Of a stretch of DNA of 64,000 nt, positions 41,985-51,468 are shown piece by piece. Source of the DNA: DMER64 sp964554535 (GTDB lineage Bacteria; Bacteroidota; Bacteroidia; Bacteroidales; UBA932). The position numbers and the translations under genes are program-made. The DNA lies in assembly GCA_964554535.1 (NCBI GenBank), contig CAZKPB010000001.1:124001-188000 (forward strand). The letters run 5' to 3'. The stretch's first letter is position 1. Every line of letters starts with the position of its first letter. The notes below the pieces were generated by a model, which worked only from the letters and a program-made list of their open reading frames with translations, did not search any database and had not been told where the DNA came from.

Positions 41985-44900
41985 TTACTCTAAGGTAACA
42001 CCAATGGCAGCGGCAATAGCGGCACGTTGAGCTTCCAAAACCTGCAGTTCTGCCAACAGACCGGAGATGTTATTCATGATAACATCAATTTCTGCGGTAT
42101 AGACAGCGGTCAGGTTAGGAATGAAGCCGGCCAGGAAGTTCTGGTATTGGTTCCAGTATTGTTCTTGCAGCGGAGTAACGCGGGGGCGATGTCCTCTGCC
42201 ACCATCCTCAGCGGCTGCTCCATTATTTCCATGGCGGTCGTAATGTCTAAGTGCATCTATGTCAAAGATACCGTAACCTTCGTTCCAAGAGGTCAGATTA
42301 CCTTGGAGGGCAGCCATCTTTTGGTTGAGTTCCATCAATTTTTCTTCGGCATCGTTCAAGGATTCGGCAAGACCGTCAGGGAGACCGGTAACACCGTCGC
42401 TATGAGCAACTTGGGCTGCTTGAAGCAATTGGCGATAGGTCATTACAAAGTTTTCCAAACTTTCAATTTCGTTAGAGGCACCTCTATGAGTTCTAACGGC
42501 TGAACTATAAGCGGCATACGCTTCATCAAATGCATCCCAAAGAGCATCCTTGGTGGCATACAATTCTTCCAGTTTGGCTTCCAGGGTAGCCTGCAGGTTG
42601 GCATAATCCCCGTTGATTACGTGATTGTATCTGGTAATATAGGCATCCGCATCGCGTTGCAGTTTGATACCGGCAAAGAAGTGACCCGGAGCATATGCCT
42701 GATTTCTGTAATAAAGTACCATATCACCTGCCCAAGCATCGCCTGATGAACCGCAATAAGCCTTGGCGGCAAGTAAAGCGGAATAGCTCACGGCCAAATT
42801 GCAGTCGGAGTCAAGGTAGGTTTCGGTCAGATCCAGTGAAGGATATACGTCTTGCCCGGCAAAGTCTTCAATTCTGAAGAAGAAGTCCATGGCGTCAATG
42901 GGGTCCTCACCTGCTTCGGGTGCCAAATAGGTTTCGGGGTCGGAAACTACTTTGGCGATCTTTGAAGGATCGGCGGCATTGGCTCTGGTAATAGCGCTTC
43001 CATTGGCGGCAATGACACTCCAGGAGCGGTTGAAGGGTTCAAACATAGCCTTTTCCAAAGAAGTCAATTTGTCAACAGCAACAAAATAGTTCTCCATATC
43101 CGTCGCATAGATGGCGTTGCTGGGAGCTTTCAAAATGGCAGCGTATTCGCTGGCGTTGTAGGAACCATAGAAGTCAATCATAAACTGTGCGGTAGCATCC
43201 TGGTAGCTGCTGGGATTAACCTGGAAGAAAGCTTCCCAACCGTTCATTCCCACACTCAGGGTCTTGTCTTCAAACAACCAATAAAGGAACAACCATTTGT
43301 GGTAGTCGGCTACGGTAAGGTCGTTGATGCCCTTTCCGGTTTCTCCGTTATAGATGCCCGGCATAACCGCAGTGGCAATAGGTTTGTCATACCCTGGTTG
43401 GATTGCATACCCGTCGGCAACGGTCCAGAAAGGATCGTAATCACCGTAAGTACCGTCCATCACGTTTTTCAGGGTAATGGCGCATCCGTTCATAAGGTCT
43501 GTCTGACTCAGGTAAGTCAGGAAAGCATCCAGGGCGGGATAAATTAACGTGCCACCCCAAATAAAATCCAACAGCGCACTGGCATTGAAGGTGATACCAC
43601 CCAGAGCGGCAGAAAGTTCTGCGGAGCCGAGGTATTGACCCAGAGTGCCTGAATCGTAGGTATTATTCATACCGTCCATATAAGTGGCAACGGCCTCTTC
43701 GGCGGCTTCGTACAATGCTTTATAGTCAGCCTTGTTTTTGTTGTAAGCGGCAAGCTGCAGCTTGTATTCTGCATAAGAAGCGGCCCAGGCTTGGTACAAG
43801 GCACCGGTAGCGGGTTGTACGCCTGCGTAGGCTGCTTGCCAAGCATTCCAGTTGGAAATGTATTTGGCATTGGCGGCTTGGGCTTGGGCTTCTATAGCGG
43901 CCTTGTAAGCTTCCACATCAGCGGCACCCTGACCTTCAAATTCGGCACGGGTATCGGCAATAGTAGCAATATATCCTTCAATTATGTCAATCTGACCTAC
44001 ATACGGGCTCTCGTTGTCAATAGCATCAACGCCTTCAACCACATTATCATCCTCTAAACGAGGGTACGCAGCAGCCTTAACATTGACATCTCCAATAGGC
44101 ATGGAGGGCAAGAAAAATATACCGGCACTACCTAAAGTATTCTGACTCCAAACTCCTACGGTGAAGTCATCGGCAAATTCACCGTCTTCCCAGGCACGGA
44201 ACATAATAGCGGGCTGTGGGCCTACGGTCAATGCATAAAAAGCATCCTGCATAGGCACGTAACGGTCAACCATGTCTTTTGCTGACTGAAGAAGAACCAG
44301 CTGGTCATTGACAATCTCTTCTTCCCAAGCGGTTACTTGGTCGCGCAAACCGGCAATGAAAGCGTCAAATTCACCATGGTAGTTGTTGTACATTTCCGTA
44401 TAAGCGGCAACCAAACCTTCCTGGTAGTCAATGGCGCACTGCAGAACGCGGATTTCTTGTTGCAGTTCCAGGGCAATTTCTTCTGTCTGCATGGGATAAT
44501 AAGCCTCCACGTAGGCGGAGTAAGCGGCCTTGGCGGTGTTCAAACGAACTTGTTCGTAGGCAATTTCAAGGGTAACCCCATTGATGGCGTCAATGATGTC
44601 ATTTAATTGTTCCAGTTGAAGATTAGTCAAGTCGTTAGCGTGTTTGGCTTTCCATTCCTGGAATTTGAGCATCGCCTTTTCATAATCTTTCTGGGCCTTT
44701 ACCAATTCGGTTTGCATCATCTGAATGGCCAGTTCATAGCCTTTGATGGAAGCCTGAACCTGGGCTTCAAATTCTTGAAGTTCCAGTTGTTGTTCGGCAA
44801 TTTTAATAGCCCATTTTTGTTTCAGATAGTCATTGGTGGCACGCTGAAGTTCAGCTTTGGATTTAATAAGGTCAGCCTTGGCCAGTTCTACCTGGGCCTG

Positions 44901-45134
44901 AGCTCTAACGCGTTCTGCTTCGGCCTGCAAAAGAGTGGCTTTGGCCTGGAGCACCGCAGCTTTGGCGGCTTCTACCTGAACCTTGGCCAGGGTCAACTGA
45001 GCATTGGCGTCCAACAGACCGGCCTTTGCAATACGCATTGCTTCAATGCCATTACTGGGCTCGTTGGGAACGCAACCCACAGCGAGTACGCCTATTAACA
45101 AGAAGGCGGCACTCCATTTCAAAAATTTTTTCAT
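41985..45134 (-). CDS. Large coiled-coil surface lipoprotein (1049 residues)
   Basis: Lipoprotein signal ending AVGCVPN (Cys near 21). Residues about 30-230 are an Ala-rich, nearly unbroken coiled coil (AKAAVLQAKATLLQAEAERV; VELAKADLIKSKAEL). The middle (about 310-830) is an acidic, aromatic-rich region with many Tyr/Trp, and the C-terminal ~200 residues return to coiled coil (LEAKLEELYATKDALWDAFD; ELQVLEAQRAAIAAAIGV). The layout suggests an antiparallel stalk carrying a central head. Strong promoter, long 5' leader and terminator point to high expression. I do not recognise the family for certain; an S-layer or fibre role is an inference. Confidence 0.78.
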   Translation of the reverse strand: MKKFLKWSAAFLLIGVLAVGCVPNEPSNGIEAMRIAKAGLLDANAQLTLAKVQVEAAKAAVLQAKATLLQAEAERVRAQAQVELAKADLIKSKAELQRATNDYLKQKWAIKIAEQQLELQEFEAQVQASIKGYELAIQMMQTELVKAQKDYEKAMLKFQEWKAKHANDLTNLQLEQLNDIIDAINGVTLEIAYEQVRLNTAKAAYSAYVEAYYPMQTEEIALELQQEIRVLQCAIDYQEGLVAAYTEMYNNYHGEFDAFIAGLRDQVTAWEEEIVNDQLVLLQSAKDMVDRYVPMQDAFYALTVGPQPAIMFRAWEDGEFADDFTVGVWSQNTLGSAGIFFLPSMPIGDVNVKAAAYPRLEDDNVVEGVDAIDNESPYVGQIDIIEGYIATIADTRAEFEGQGAADVEAYKAAIEAQAQAANAKYISNWNAWQAAYAGVQPATGALYQAWAASYAEYKLQLAAYNKNKADYKALYEAAEEAVATYMDGMNNTYDSGTLGQYLGSAELSAALGGITFNASALLDFIWGGTLIYPALDAFLTYLSQTDLMNGCAITLKNVMDGTYGDYDPFWTVADGYAIQPGYDKPIATAVMPGIYNGETGKGINDLTVADYHKWLFLYWLFEDKTLSVGMNGWEAFFQVNPSSYQDATAQFMIDFYGSYNASEYAAILKAPSNAIYATDMENYFVAVDKLTSLEKAMFEPFNRSWSVIAANGSAITRANAADPSKIAKVVSDPETYLAPEAGEDPIDAMDFFFRIEDFAGQDVYPSLDLTETYLDSDCNLAVSYSALLAAKAYCGSSGDAWAGDMVLYYRNQAYAPGHFFAGIKLQRDADAYITRYNHVINGDYANLQATLEAKLEELYATKDALWDAFDEAYAAYSSAVRTHRGASNEIESLENFVMTYRQLLQAAQVAHSDGVTGLPDGLAESLNDAEEKLMELNQKMAALQGNLTSWNEGYGIFDIDALRHYDRHGNNGAAAEDGGRGHRPRVTPLQEQYWNQYQNFLAGFIPNLTAVYTAEIDVIMNNISGLLAELQVLEAQRAAIAAAIGVTLE

Positions 45135-45270
45135 GCATTAAAATTTTTAAGTTAAACAAAAGTTTTTTGTAGTTATTAATTGATTAGTAATTTGATGATT
45201 GCAAACGTTTTGATTGATATAGCTTCCATAGTACTTTTTAGGTGGTTCACACGTGGATATATAATTATTG

Positions 45271-45300
45271 CAAAGTTAAACGATTATTTCTAACCGCAAA
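45271..45300 (-). promoter_or_regulatory. Full consensus promoter of the 1049-residue lipoprotein operon
   Basis: -33 TTTG (45300-45297), 18 nt spacer, -7 TAACTTTG (45278-45271), the best two-part promoter in the window. The ATG at 45134 is 136 nt downstream, giving a long AT-rich 5' leader, unlike the leaderless genes here. Confidence 0.7.
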
Positions 45301-45346
45301 ACTTTTTTTTGTTTAAAACTTGTTGGAAACTTTACCGGAACGAGGG

Positions 45347-47920
45347 TTACGGAAGGGTCAGTTCTCCTTGTTTCTGGGTCTTGATATTGTCGTCGAAATT
45401 CCATTGTACAAAATTGGGATGGGCCACCACTTCTGCCGGAAGGGTGCCGCTGAGCAAATTACCTTTCAGCTTGAACACGGTAAGGCTCCTGAGGGCCGCC
45501 CCGTACTGTTTGGGAATATTGGTTCCACCGGCCAGCGCGTCATTGACCAGGTTGCAGTCAGACAAATCCAAGGTTTCAAGGAAGGCGAGTTGGCTCCAGG
45601 AAGCGGGCAAAGAGCCTCCCAAACCGCTGTTGCCGGACAGGTTGATGACTTCTAAATAGGTCAACGAGGTAAGCGGGTCTTCTTCAATCACTTGTCCCAA
45701 TATATGCGCGTCTCCGATGATTCCCAAAAGGCGGGCGTTGGGCAATTCCAGACGTTTGACGTGGAACGCACCGGCACGCACCGCCTCTTCCAGAGTGACG
45801 CCTTTCCATGTGGTGGCGGGTAATTGCAAATTCCAGAGATAGGTGTCTTTCCAGGAAGCACCCGTAGTATTATTGTAGAACCGTACCAGGGCCAGGGAAT
45901 CGGAACGAGCTATGCGCGCGCCTCTCTGCACCACTGTAAAGGTTTTATAGACGGTATCTTGCTGCGTACCCACCACCTGCAGCTGCACGCGACGTGACGC
46001 GGCATCCGTCACCGGCTGCACACTGAACCCGTACGTAGCCGTATCACCCTCTGTAGAGGAACCCGTCATCCCAATCCATGAAGGACTGTTCTCTATACGA
46101 TACGTAACCTCAATATTGGAAGCCACGGATAACTGGAACGAATCTCCCTCGTTGTCCAAAGGCTGCGTATACGATACGGAGGCATTTACATACGCCTTGG
46201 CCGCCGCCTGGTTTACTACCAGCGTGGCCGTAAGGGGCGTGATACCCCTGGCGGCATCGGTCTGTCTGAGAACAATTTTGCCGCTGCGTGGTTCAATAGC
46301 GGTATTGGCATCTACGGTAAAGCCAAAGGTTTTGTGAAATGCATCGGCCCCGTCCCTCACCGAAACAGAGGGAATCCAGTCGGGTCTTGAATCCACCGCC
46401 CATTTGATATTTGAACTTACCTCAACCCTATGACTTCCGGCAGCCGAAGATACGTCCACGGTGTCTTTTTCCAGGGTCAGCGCCGCAGCTGCGGCCGCCT
46501 GCGTCAGGATGCGACTTACAATGGAGTCTTCTTGTGTGGTAACCACCAGCAAAGCCATACGCTCTTTGGAGTCGGGGTTGGCATCAAACTCAAGCGTCAG
46601 GGTCTCCAGTTCCATCCCTTTGGTAGACACCACTCGTACCCAATCCCTGGTAACTTCTGCCGTCCAGGTGGTGTTGGTCAGTACGGGAATGGCCAGATAG
46701 CCTCCCTCGGCTTTCATTACGCTGATTTCTACAGGAAGGGTGATGGCGCTCTTCCCTTCCAGTTGGTTGATTACAATGGTCTTGGTATAGCTTCCCCCCT
46801 TCTGAGCCAGAATCACCTTAGTGCTGCGGGGGGTGATATCTTCATTTTTGGCCACGGTGATTTCCACCGCATCCGTAGCGGGCGTCACTTTTGTCACCCA
46901 CGCGGCGGTCTGTGATTTGTCGACCTCCCATACAAAATTGGCTTCCACCAGGATTTTGCCTACGGCACCGGCAGCCGGAAGGGAATCCAGCGTGTCTTTG
47001 GAGAGCGTCATGGCGGCCGGAGCCCCCAGTTGGCTCACCACAATGCGGGCAGGGGCCATATCGGGATAATCGGTAGCCTTCACGGTCAGCTCCGCCTTGC
47101 GGGGTTCCACCCGTTGGTTGGCCGCTGCCGTATATTGCACCGTCTTGGTTTCCATAAGTTTGGTAGAAGCGGCCGTCAGCCAGTCGGCCTCTTCGGTTAC
47201 GCTCCATTTGATATTGGACAATACGTCAAAGAAAACGTCACCGCCTTCATACGCCACGGCCAGGGAATCGACACTGACCTTCACTTCAGGTACTTCTCCG
47301 GTTTGCGTAACGGTCAGCAGGTCCGACAGGGAGCCGTCGGTCTGTTTGAACTGCACCTTGCCCACCCGCTCACTCAGTGTAGTGTTGGGCGATACGGTAA
47401 ACGAGTAGGTAGCGGACTGTACGGTGCGTGTCTGTGACAATTGTATCCAGTCCACGTCAGAGGTGACGGCCACTTCAACATTAGTGGTCAGTACTACGGA
47501 CACCTTACCTCCATTGGCATCTATGGATTTCTGTTTTTCATTCAATTGCAGCACGGGAGCCTCTCCGGCCTGCGTAATGGAGATTTCCTTGCGCGTTTTT
47601 TCACCCACAATAAAAAAAGTGGACGTGCGGGCATTGAGGTCGGTATTGGCGCTCACCGACACAGACAGTTCCTTGTCCCCATAACCCTTGGCGGGGGTCA
47701 CGGTAATCCAGGGGTCGGTAATTTCAATGGTCCATAGAAAATTGGAGAATAATTCAAATTTCTGGGATTCCACCGCGCTGGTAAATTCCAATTTGGTGTA
47801 AGGAGTATTTAAAACCTCCGTATTCTTTTTGATGCAACTGCCTGTCAATGTGAGGGTCAAAAAGGCAAGTAACAACATTTTACCGGTACGTGACATATAA
47901 GAAATGTATTTATTTGACAT
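45347..47920 (-). CDS. Lipoprotein with seven BACON repeats and a C-terminal leucine-rich segment
   Basis: 857 residues from the ATG at 47920 (47896 also gives a good signal peptide). Lipobox LTGSC, then about seven tandem beta-sandwich repeats of 85-95 residues with the BACON pattern (for example FSNFLWTIEITDPWITVTP ... GEKTRKEISITQAG; SNIKWSVTEEADWLTA). Trp-(I/L)-x at the strand turn and xVxQxG repeat ends recur. The last ~200 residues are leucine-rich (YLEVINLSGNSGLGGSLPAS, FLETLDLSDCNL). BACON domains occur in surface carbohydrate- or mucin-binding proteins of Bacteroidota. No enzyme domain is visible, so an adhesin or structural role is likely. Confidence 0.85.
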   Translation of the reverse strand: MSNKYISYMSRTGKMLLLAFLTLTLTGSCIKKNTEVLNTPYTKLEFTSAVESQKFELFSNFLWTIEITDPWITVTPAKGYGDKELSVSVSANTDLNARTSTFFIVGEKTRKEISITQAGEAPVLQLNEKQKSIDANGGKVSVVLTTNVEVAVTSDVDWIQLSQTRTVQSATYSFTVSPNTTLSERVGKVQFKQTDGSLSDLLTVTQTGEVPEVKVSVDSLAVAYEGGDVFFDVLSNIKWSVTEEADWLTAASTKLMETKTVQYTAAANQRVEPRKAELTVKATDYPDMAPARIVVSQLGAPAAMTLSKDTLDSLPAAGAVGKILVEANFVWEVDKSQTAAWVTKVTPATDAVEITVAKNEDITPRSTKVILAQKGGSYTKTIVINQLEGKSAITLPVEISVMKAEGGYLAIPVLTNTTWTAEVTRDWVRVVSTKGMELETLTLEFDANPDSKERMALLVVTTQEDSIVSRILTQAAAAAALTLEKDTVDVSSAAGSHRVEVSSNIKWAVDSRPDWIPSVSVRDGADAFHKTFGFTVDANTAIEPRSGKIVLRQTDAARGITPLTATLVVNQAAAKAYVNASVSYTQPLDNEGDSFQLSVASNIEVTYRIENSPSWIGMTGSSTEGDTATYGFSVQPVTDAASRRVQLQVVGTQQDTVYKTFTVVQRGARIARSDSLALVRFYNNTTGASWKDTYLWNLQLPATTWKGVTLEEAVRAGAFHVKRLELPNARLLGIIGDAHILGQVIEEDPLTSLTYLEVINLSGNSGLGGSLPASWSQLAFLETLDLSDCNLVNDALAGGTNIPKQYGAALRSLTVFKLKGNLLSGTLPAEVVAHPNFVQWNFDDNIKTQKQGELTLP

Positions 47921-47963
47921 AATTAAAGGGCGCAATTTAAGGAATTTTTATGTAAGACGCATC

Positions 47964-50414
47964 TCAATAAGATTTTGTTGCACCGTCCAGGGTTACCCGC
48001 ACCGAGTTGCCGTACTCCATTATCTGGCGTACAAAATCCCTTACAGTGGCCGTTTCCTGGCGTTGCAGCACCTCTAAATAGCGGGTCAGAAAATCCCGCC
48101 CGGTACGAGCATATTGCCTTAGGACATCGCGGTGAAAACGGGCATCCGTCAGTTGCTCCTTGTGCCGTACCCTTAGGGTGTGACGGGCTTTCTGCAATTG
48201 AGATGCCGTGGGGCCATAGGCGGTAAGATCCACCAGAATCTGTTCTATGTAATGACAATTGTACGCGGCATCCGCCTGATTAACGGCATAACCTATATAT
48301 AAAAGATAATGCCCTATGGGGTCCGGATCCAGTACCGCCTCCACCCGGACCGCCCCGCCGGACGCGTCATACACCAATTGTTGGAGCAATTGCAGCAGCA
48401 CGTACTGTTCTTGCGTATAGGGGCACACCCCGGTATATACCAGCGCATATTTGTTTTCCTGTGCGAGATTTGGGAAAAGTATCTCTTTCTGGTAATTGCC
48501 GCGTCGCATACCATCGGCCGGAAACTCGGCGGGAGCAAACAACGGCGCCTCGGCCGGCAGCGAGGCCAAATATTCTTCTATATACAACTGTAGCGAGTCG
48601 GTGCAGATGTCGCCGGTAAATACGTAATCAAACGCACGGGGATAAGAAGACGTCTGCACGTCAGGACTTTCAAAAACAAGACGGCCGAGTGTGTCCAGCA
48701 ACACGGAGCGGGATAGTCCCCGCGCGGCCGCCCGGCTGTGCTGCCGTTGTTTTTCCAACCCTCCGGCTACCTGCGGCAGAGTGGTCAGTCGGCGGATCTG
48801 TGCCGAGGCCTGTGCCACAAAATCCCGCAGGCCGGCAGGAGTGGTGCTGCCCTGCAGCAAATACCCCTCGGGAGCCAGTTTCCATTCCAGTGGACTGTTT
48901 TCCAAAGGACTAAAAGGTTCCTGCACCAGCAGCGAACCCACCGCCTGCGGGTTACGTTCCACTGCGGCAAAATACACCTGCCCGCAATTGAGCGAATCGG
49001 GCCAGAGGTACACAAAAGACCCCCCCGAGAGTTGCCACAGCGTCACGCCCTCCATCTTGGTGCGGAACCCTCTTTCAATAGTGCCCCTTTCCATCGCAGC
49101 GACCACCGCGCCGGACAAAGCCTGCGGCGGGGCGGGCAACCGGGAAGAAAGCGCCTTTCGGTACAGCTTCTGCAAGCTGTCTGCGGTAAGTTTTTTAACC
49201 ACGCGGTGACGCCCCAGACTGTCCAGTTGCAGTTGCAAATCAATGTCCAATATATTTGCAGTCAGGTCGTCCAACAACGTCTCGTCAAGGGGAAACATCA
49301 GCTTTTCCACACGGGCGGCCAGCAGGGCGCGGGTCTCACGCAACGCCTCCGGATTGGCCTGCATACGGGGGTAAATGAGGCTGTCTGCAGCCGTCGCGGG
49401 ATATTCCACGGACGGTACGGGAGGGGTACTGCCCATAACACCCCGGATAAAGCGGTTTTGGTGTTGGGTGGTGATAAAGGGAAGCAACTGCGACACAAAC
49501 CGATAGCGCCATTGCGCCGAGGGCAGCGGAATGCCGTCTATAAAATTACCGGTACAGGCTTCTATATAATACGTATGGGTCCGGTGGGCAGCTGCCCGGT
49601 TGTCCAGGTCCAACTGCTGCAGGTAAGCGGTTTTGGCTTCTTCCAAAGCTTCGGGCGTGATACCGTCCGAGGCAAGACGCACGCACGCCTGGGCCAGTTG
49701 ATAGAACCGCGGGGCCAACCGGTCTTCCGGAGCCTGAAGTTGCCAGACCATTTCTCCATTGGCCTGCACCTGCATGGGAAAGGGAAAATGGTGGCCGGCG
49801 GTATAAAGCAGCGCAAAACGCATAAAGTCCATCGCGTAATAGCCGCTTCCCTGGCGCTGTTCTTTGGACAGGGAGGGAAAACGGTAAGTCAGGCGGACGG
49901 TGGGATAACCCTCCGGCCACTGCGCGGGCAACGGTTTGGCCGTGAACATTTTTGCTTCCATGGCCTTGCCAATGGACGGGGTAAGTTCCTGCGCCTGCAA
50001 CACATCAACCGAGGCGGGCAACGCGCCCAGCCGCGACCGGATCCGCGCCTCGACCGAATCTGCATTCAAGGTGCCGATGATAATGATTCCCTGTAAATGG
50101 GGACGGTATTGGCCGGGATTGGTTATAAGCTGTTCCTTGAGAAATTCCGTCAGGGCGTCTATGCCTTCCGGAGCCCCGGACGGAGTTTCCCATACCTGAT
50201 GGTACACCGCCGGGCCGCCCGGCTTCTGGACCAACACCACGTGCGTGTCGCCGGCAGGAAAATGGTTCTCGCGGATATAGTATGTAAAGCCGTTGGGCAA
50301 TTGTCCTGTGCGGTACAAGGGGTCTATGGGTACACCTGTGCCATTTTGTGCCGCCGCGGGGGACAGTGCCACAAAAAAAAGCAGTACGGCCACTGCCTTT
50401 CCACATATCTTCAT
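47964..50414 (-). CDS. M16-type peptidase homologue lacking the catalytic segment
   Basis: 816 residues from the ATG at 50414, which gives a signal peptide (KAVAVLLFFVALSPAAAQ). The N-terminus starts as a normal Bacteroidota M16B protease (DPLYRTGQLPNGFTYYIREN), and QYRPHLQGIIIIGTLNADSV matches the segment that normally follows 100 or more residues later. The intervening region, which holds the zinc motif HxxEH and its downstream Glu, is absent, and no HxxEH occurs elsewhere. Later M16 domains are retained. Probably a non-catalytic periplasmic scaffold. Promoter TACCTTTG at 50465-50458. Confidence 0.82.
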   Translation of the reverse strand: MKICGKAVAVLLFFVALSPAAAQNGTGVPIDPLYRTGQLPNGFTYYIRENHFPAGDTHVVLVQKPGGPAVYHQVWETPSGAPEGIDALTEFLKEQLITNPGQYRPHLQGIIIIGTLNADSVEARIRSRLGALPASVDVLQAQELTPSIGKAMEAKMFTAKPLPAQWPEGYPTVRLTYRFPSLSKEQRQGSGYYAMDFMRFALLYTAGHHFPFPMQVQANGEMVWQLQAPEDRLAPRFYQLAQACVRLASDGITPEALEEAKTAYLQQLDLDNRAAAHRTHTYYIEACTGNFIDGIPLPSAQWRYRFVSQLLPFITTQHQNRFIRGVMGSTPPVPSVEYPATAADSLIYPRMQANPEALRETRALLAARVEKLMFPLDETLLDDLTANILDIDLQLQLDSLGRHRVVKKLTADSLQKLYRKALSSRLPAPPQALSGAVVAAMERGTIERGFRTKMEGVTLWQLSGGSFVYLWPDSLNCGQVYFAAVERNPQAVGSLLVQEPFSPLENSPLEWKLAPEGYLLQGSTTPAGLRDFVAQASAQIRRLTTLPQVAGGLEKQRQHSRAAARGLSRSVLLDTLGRLVFESPDVQTSSYPRAFDYVFTGDICTDSLQLYIEEYLASLPAEAPLFAPAEFPADGMRRGNYQKEILFPNLAQENKYALVYTGVCPYTQEQYVLLQLLQQLVYDASGGAVRVEAVLDPDPIGHYLLYIGYAVNQADAAYNCHYIEQILVDLTAYGPTASQLQKARHTLRVRHKEQLTDARFHRDVLRQYARTGRDFLTRYLEVLQRQETATVRDFVRQIMEYGNSVRVTLDGATKSY

Positions 50415-50457
50415 CTTGTCTAACTGTTTGGCAATGTATTTGCAGAGGGTTCCTTTG

Positions 50458-50485
50458 CAAAGGTATAAAAAAACCATTACCTTTG
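50458..50485. promoter_or_regulatory. Back-to-back promoters for the M16 homologue and TPR protein
   Basis: Minus box TACCTTTG (50465-50458), 43 nt before the ATG at 50414. Plus box TACCTTTG (50478-50485), 29 nt before the ATG at 50515. Gap 12 bp, identical boxes. For the plus promoter a TTTG at 50454-50457 sits 20 nt upstream as a good -33 element, directly abutting the minus box. Confidence 0.65.
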
Positions 50486-50514
50486 TCCGTCAATTAAAAA
50501 CCGTACTTCACCAA

Positions 50515-51468
50515 ATGAAAAGAATCAAAACGTTATTCGCTGCAGCGGTTATGCTATTAGCTGCAGCAGGCTATGCTCAAGCACAAGACATTAACGCGGC
50601 TATTGAGGCATACAACGCCGGAGCTACCGCCGCACAGGAAGAAGATTATTCAAAAGCCCTGGAACAACTGGACAAGGCTATGGAAATGGCTACGACTCTT
50701 GGAGAGGAAGGCGCCTCTGTAGTTACCGACTGCAAGGGTTTGATTCCCCAGTTGTATTTAAGATTGGGTAAAGCACAGGCTGCCGCCAAGCAGAACGACG
50801 CGGCCCTGGCCACCCTGGCCACCGCCACCGAAAAAGCCAAAGCATACGGTGACAAGAGCGGCGTAGTGGAAGACGCTGCCGACGTGACCGTCAAAGTGTA
50901 TACCTTGGTGGCCAACGAGGCCCTCAACGCCAAAGACTTTGCCAAAGCACTGGAAAATTACAAGAAAGTATTGGTTCTTGACGCCCAAAACGGCGCCGCT
51001 TACCTGCGTTCCGGTATGGCCGCCGCCAACCTCAATATGAAGGAAGAAGCCATCTCGGCCTTTGAAAAAGCCAAGGAATTCGGCCAAGAAGGCAACGCTT
51101 CCAAACAACTGGCTTCCCTGTACCTGAAAGATGCCGTACAGGCCCAGAAAGAAAAGAAATGGAATGATGTTTACGATGCCGCTCAGAAAGCCGTGTCTGA
51201 AAACGACAACACCCAGGCCAACAAGCTGTTGGGAATTGCCGCCATTGAACTCAAGAAATTTCAGGAAGCCGTAACCGCATGGGAAAAAGTTATGAACGCC
51301 GCTCCCGACGCCAAAGACATCAACACCACTTACTACCGTCTGGCCAGTGCATATGAAGGTCTTGGTAATAAAGCCAACGCCTGCAGCTACTACAAAAAAA
51401 TTGTAACCGACCCCAACTTTAAATCCGTGGCCGAATATAAAATTAAAACCGAATTGAAGTGCGACTAG
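50515..51468 (+). CDS. Exported TPR protein
   Basis: 317 residues from the ATG at 50515, which gives a signal peptide (LFAAAVMLLAAAGYAQAQ). The body is a run of TPR-like helix pairs (AQEEDYSKALEQLDKAMEMA; AKDFAKALENYKKVLVLDAQNGAAYLRSG in part KALENYKKVLVLDAQNGAAY; KWNDVYDAAQKAVSENDNTQ; KKFQEAVTAWEKVMNAAPDA). A periplasmic scaffold, partner unknown. Its end overlaps the GTG start of holB by 10 bp. Confidence 0.85.
   Translation: MKRIKTLFAAAVMLLAAAGYAQAQDINAAIEAYNAGATAAQEEDYSKALEQLDKAMEMATTLGEEGASVVTDCKGLIPQLYLRLGKAQAAAKQNDAALATLATATEKAKAYGDKSGVVEDAADVTVKVYTLVANEALNAKDFAKALENYKKVLVLDAQNGAAYLRSGMAAANLNMKEEAISAFEKAKEFGQEGNASKQLASLYLKDAVQAQKEKKWNDVYDAAQKAVSENDNTQANKLLGIAAIELKKFQEAVTAWEKVMNAAPDAKDINTTYYRLASAYEGLGNKANACSYYKKIVTDPNFKSVAEYKIKTELKCD

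Noticed and set aside
45148..45321. Possible invertible promoter: AT-rich, roughly inverted segments (about 45149-45175 and 45290-45321) flank the consensus promoter of the 1049-residue lipoprotein.
   Set aside because: The match needs several gaps and is low-complexity A/T; invertible promoters in Bacteroidales carry near-perfect inverted repeats, and no invertase gene is near.
50293..50514. 74-codon extension in front of the exported TPR protein.
   Set aside because: It lies antisense to the M16 homologue start and across the two-way promoter; the ATG at 50515 gives a proper signal peptide.
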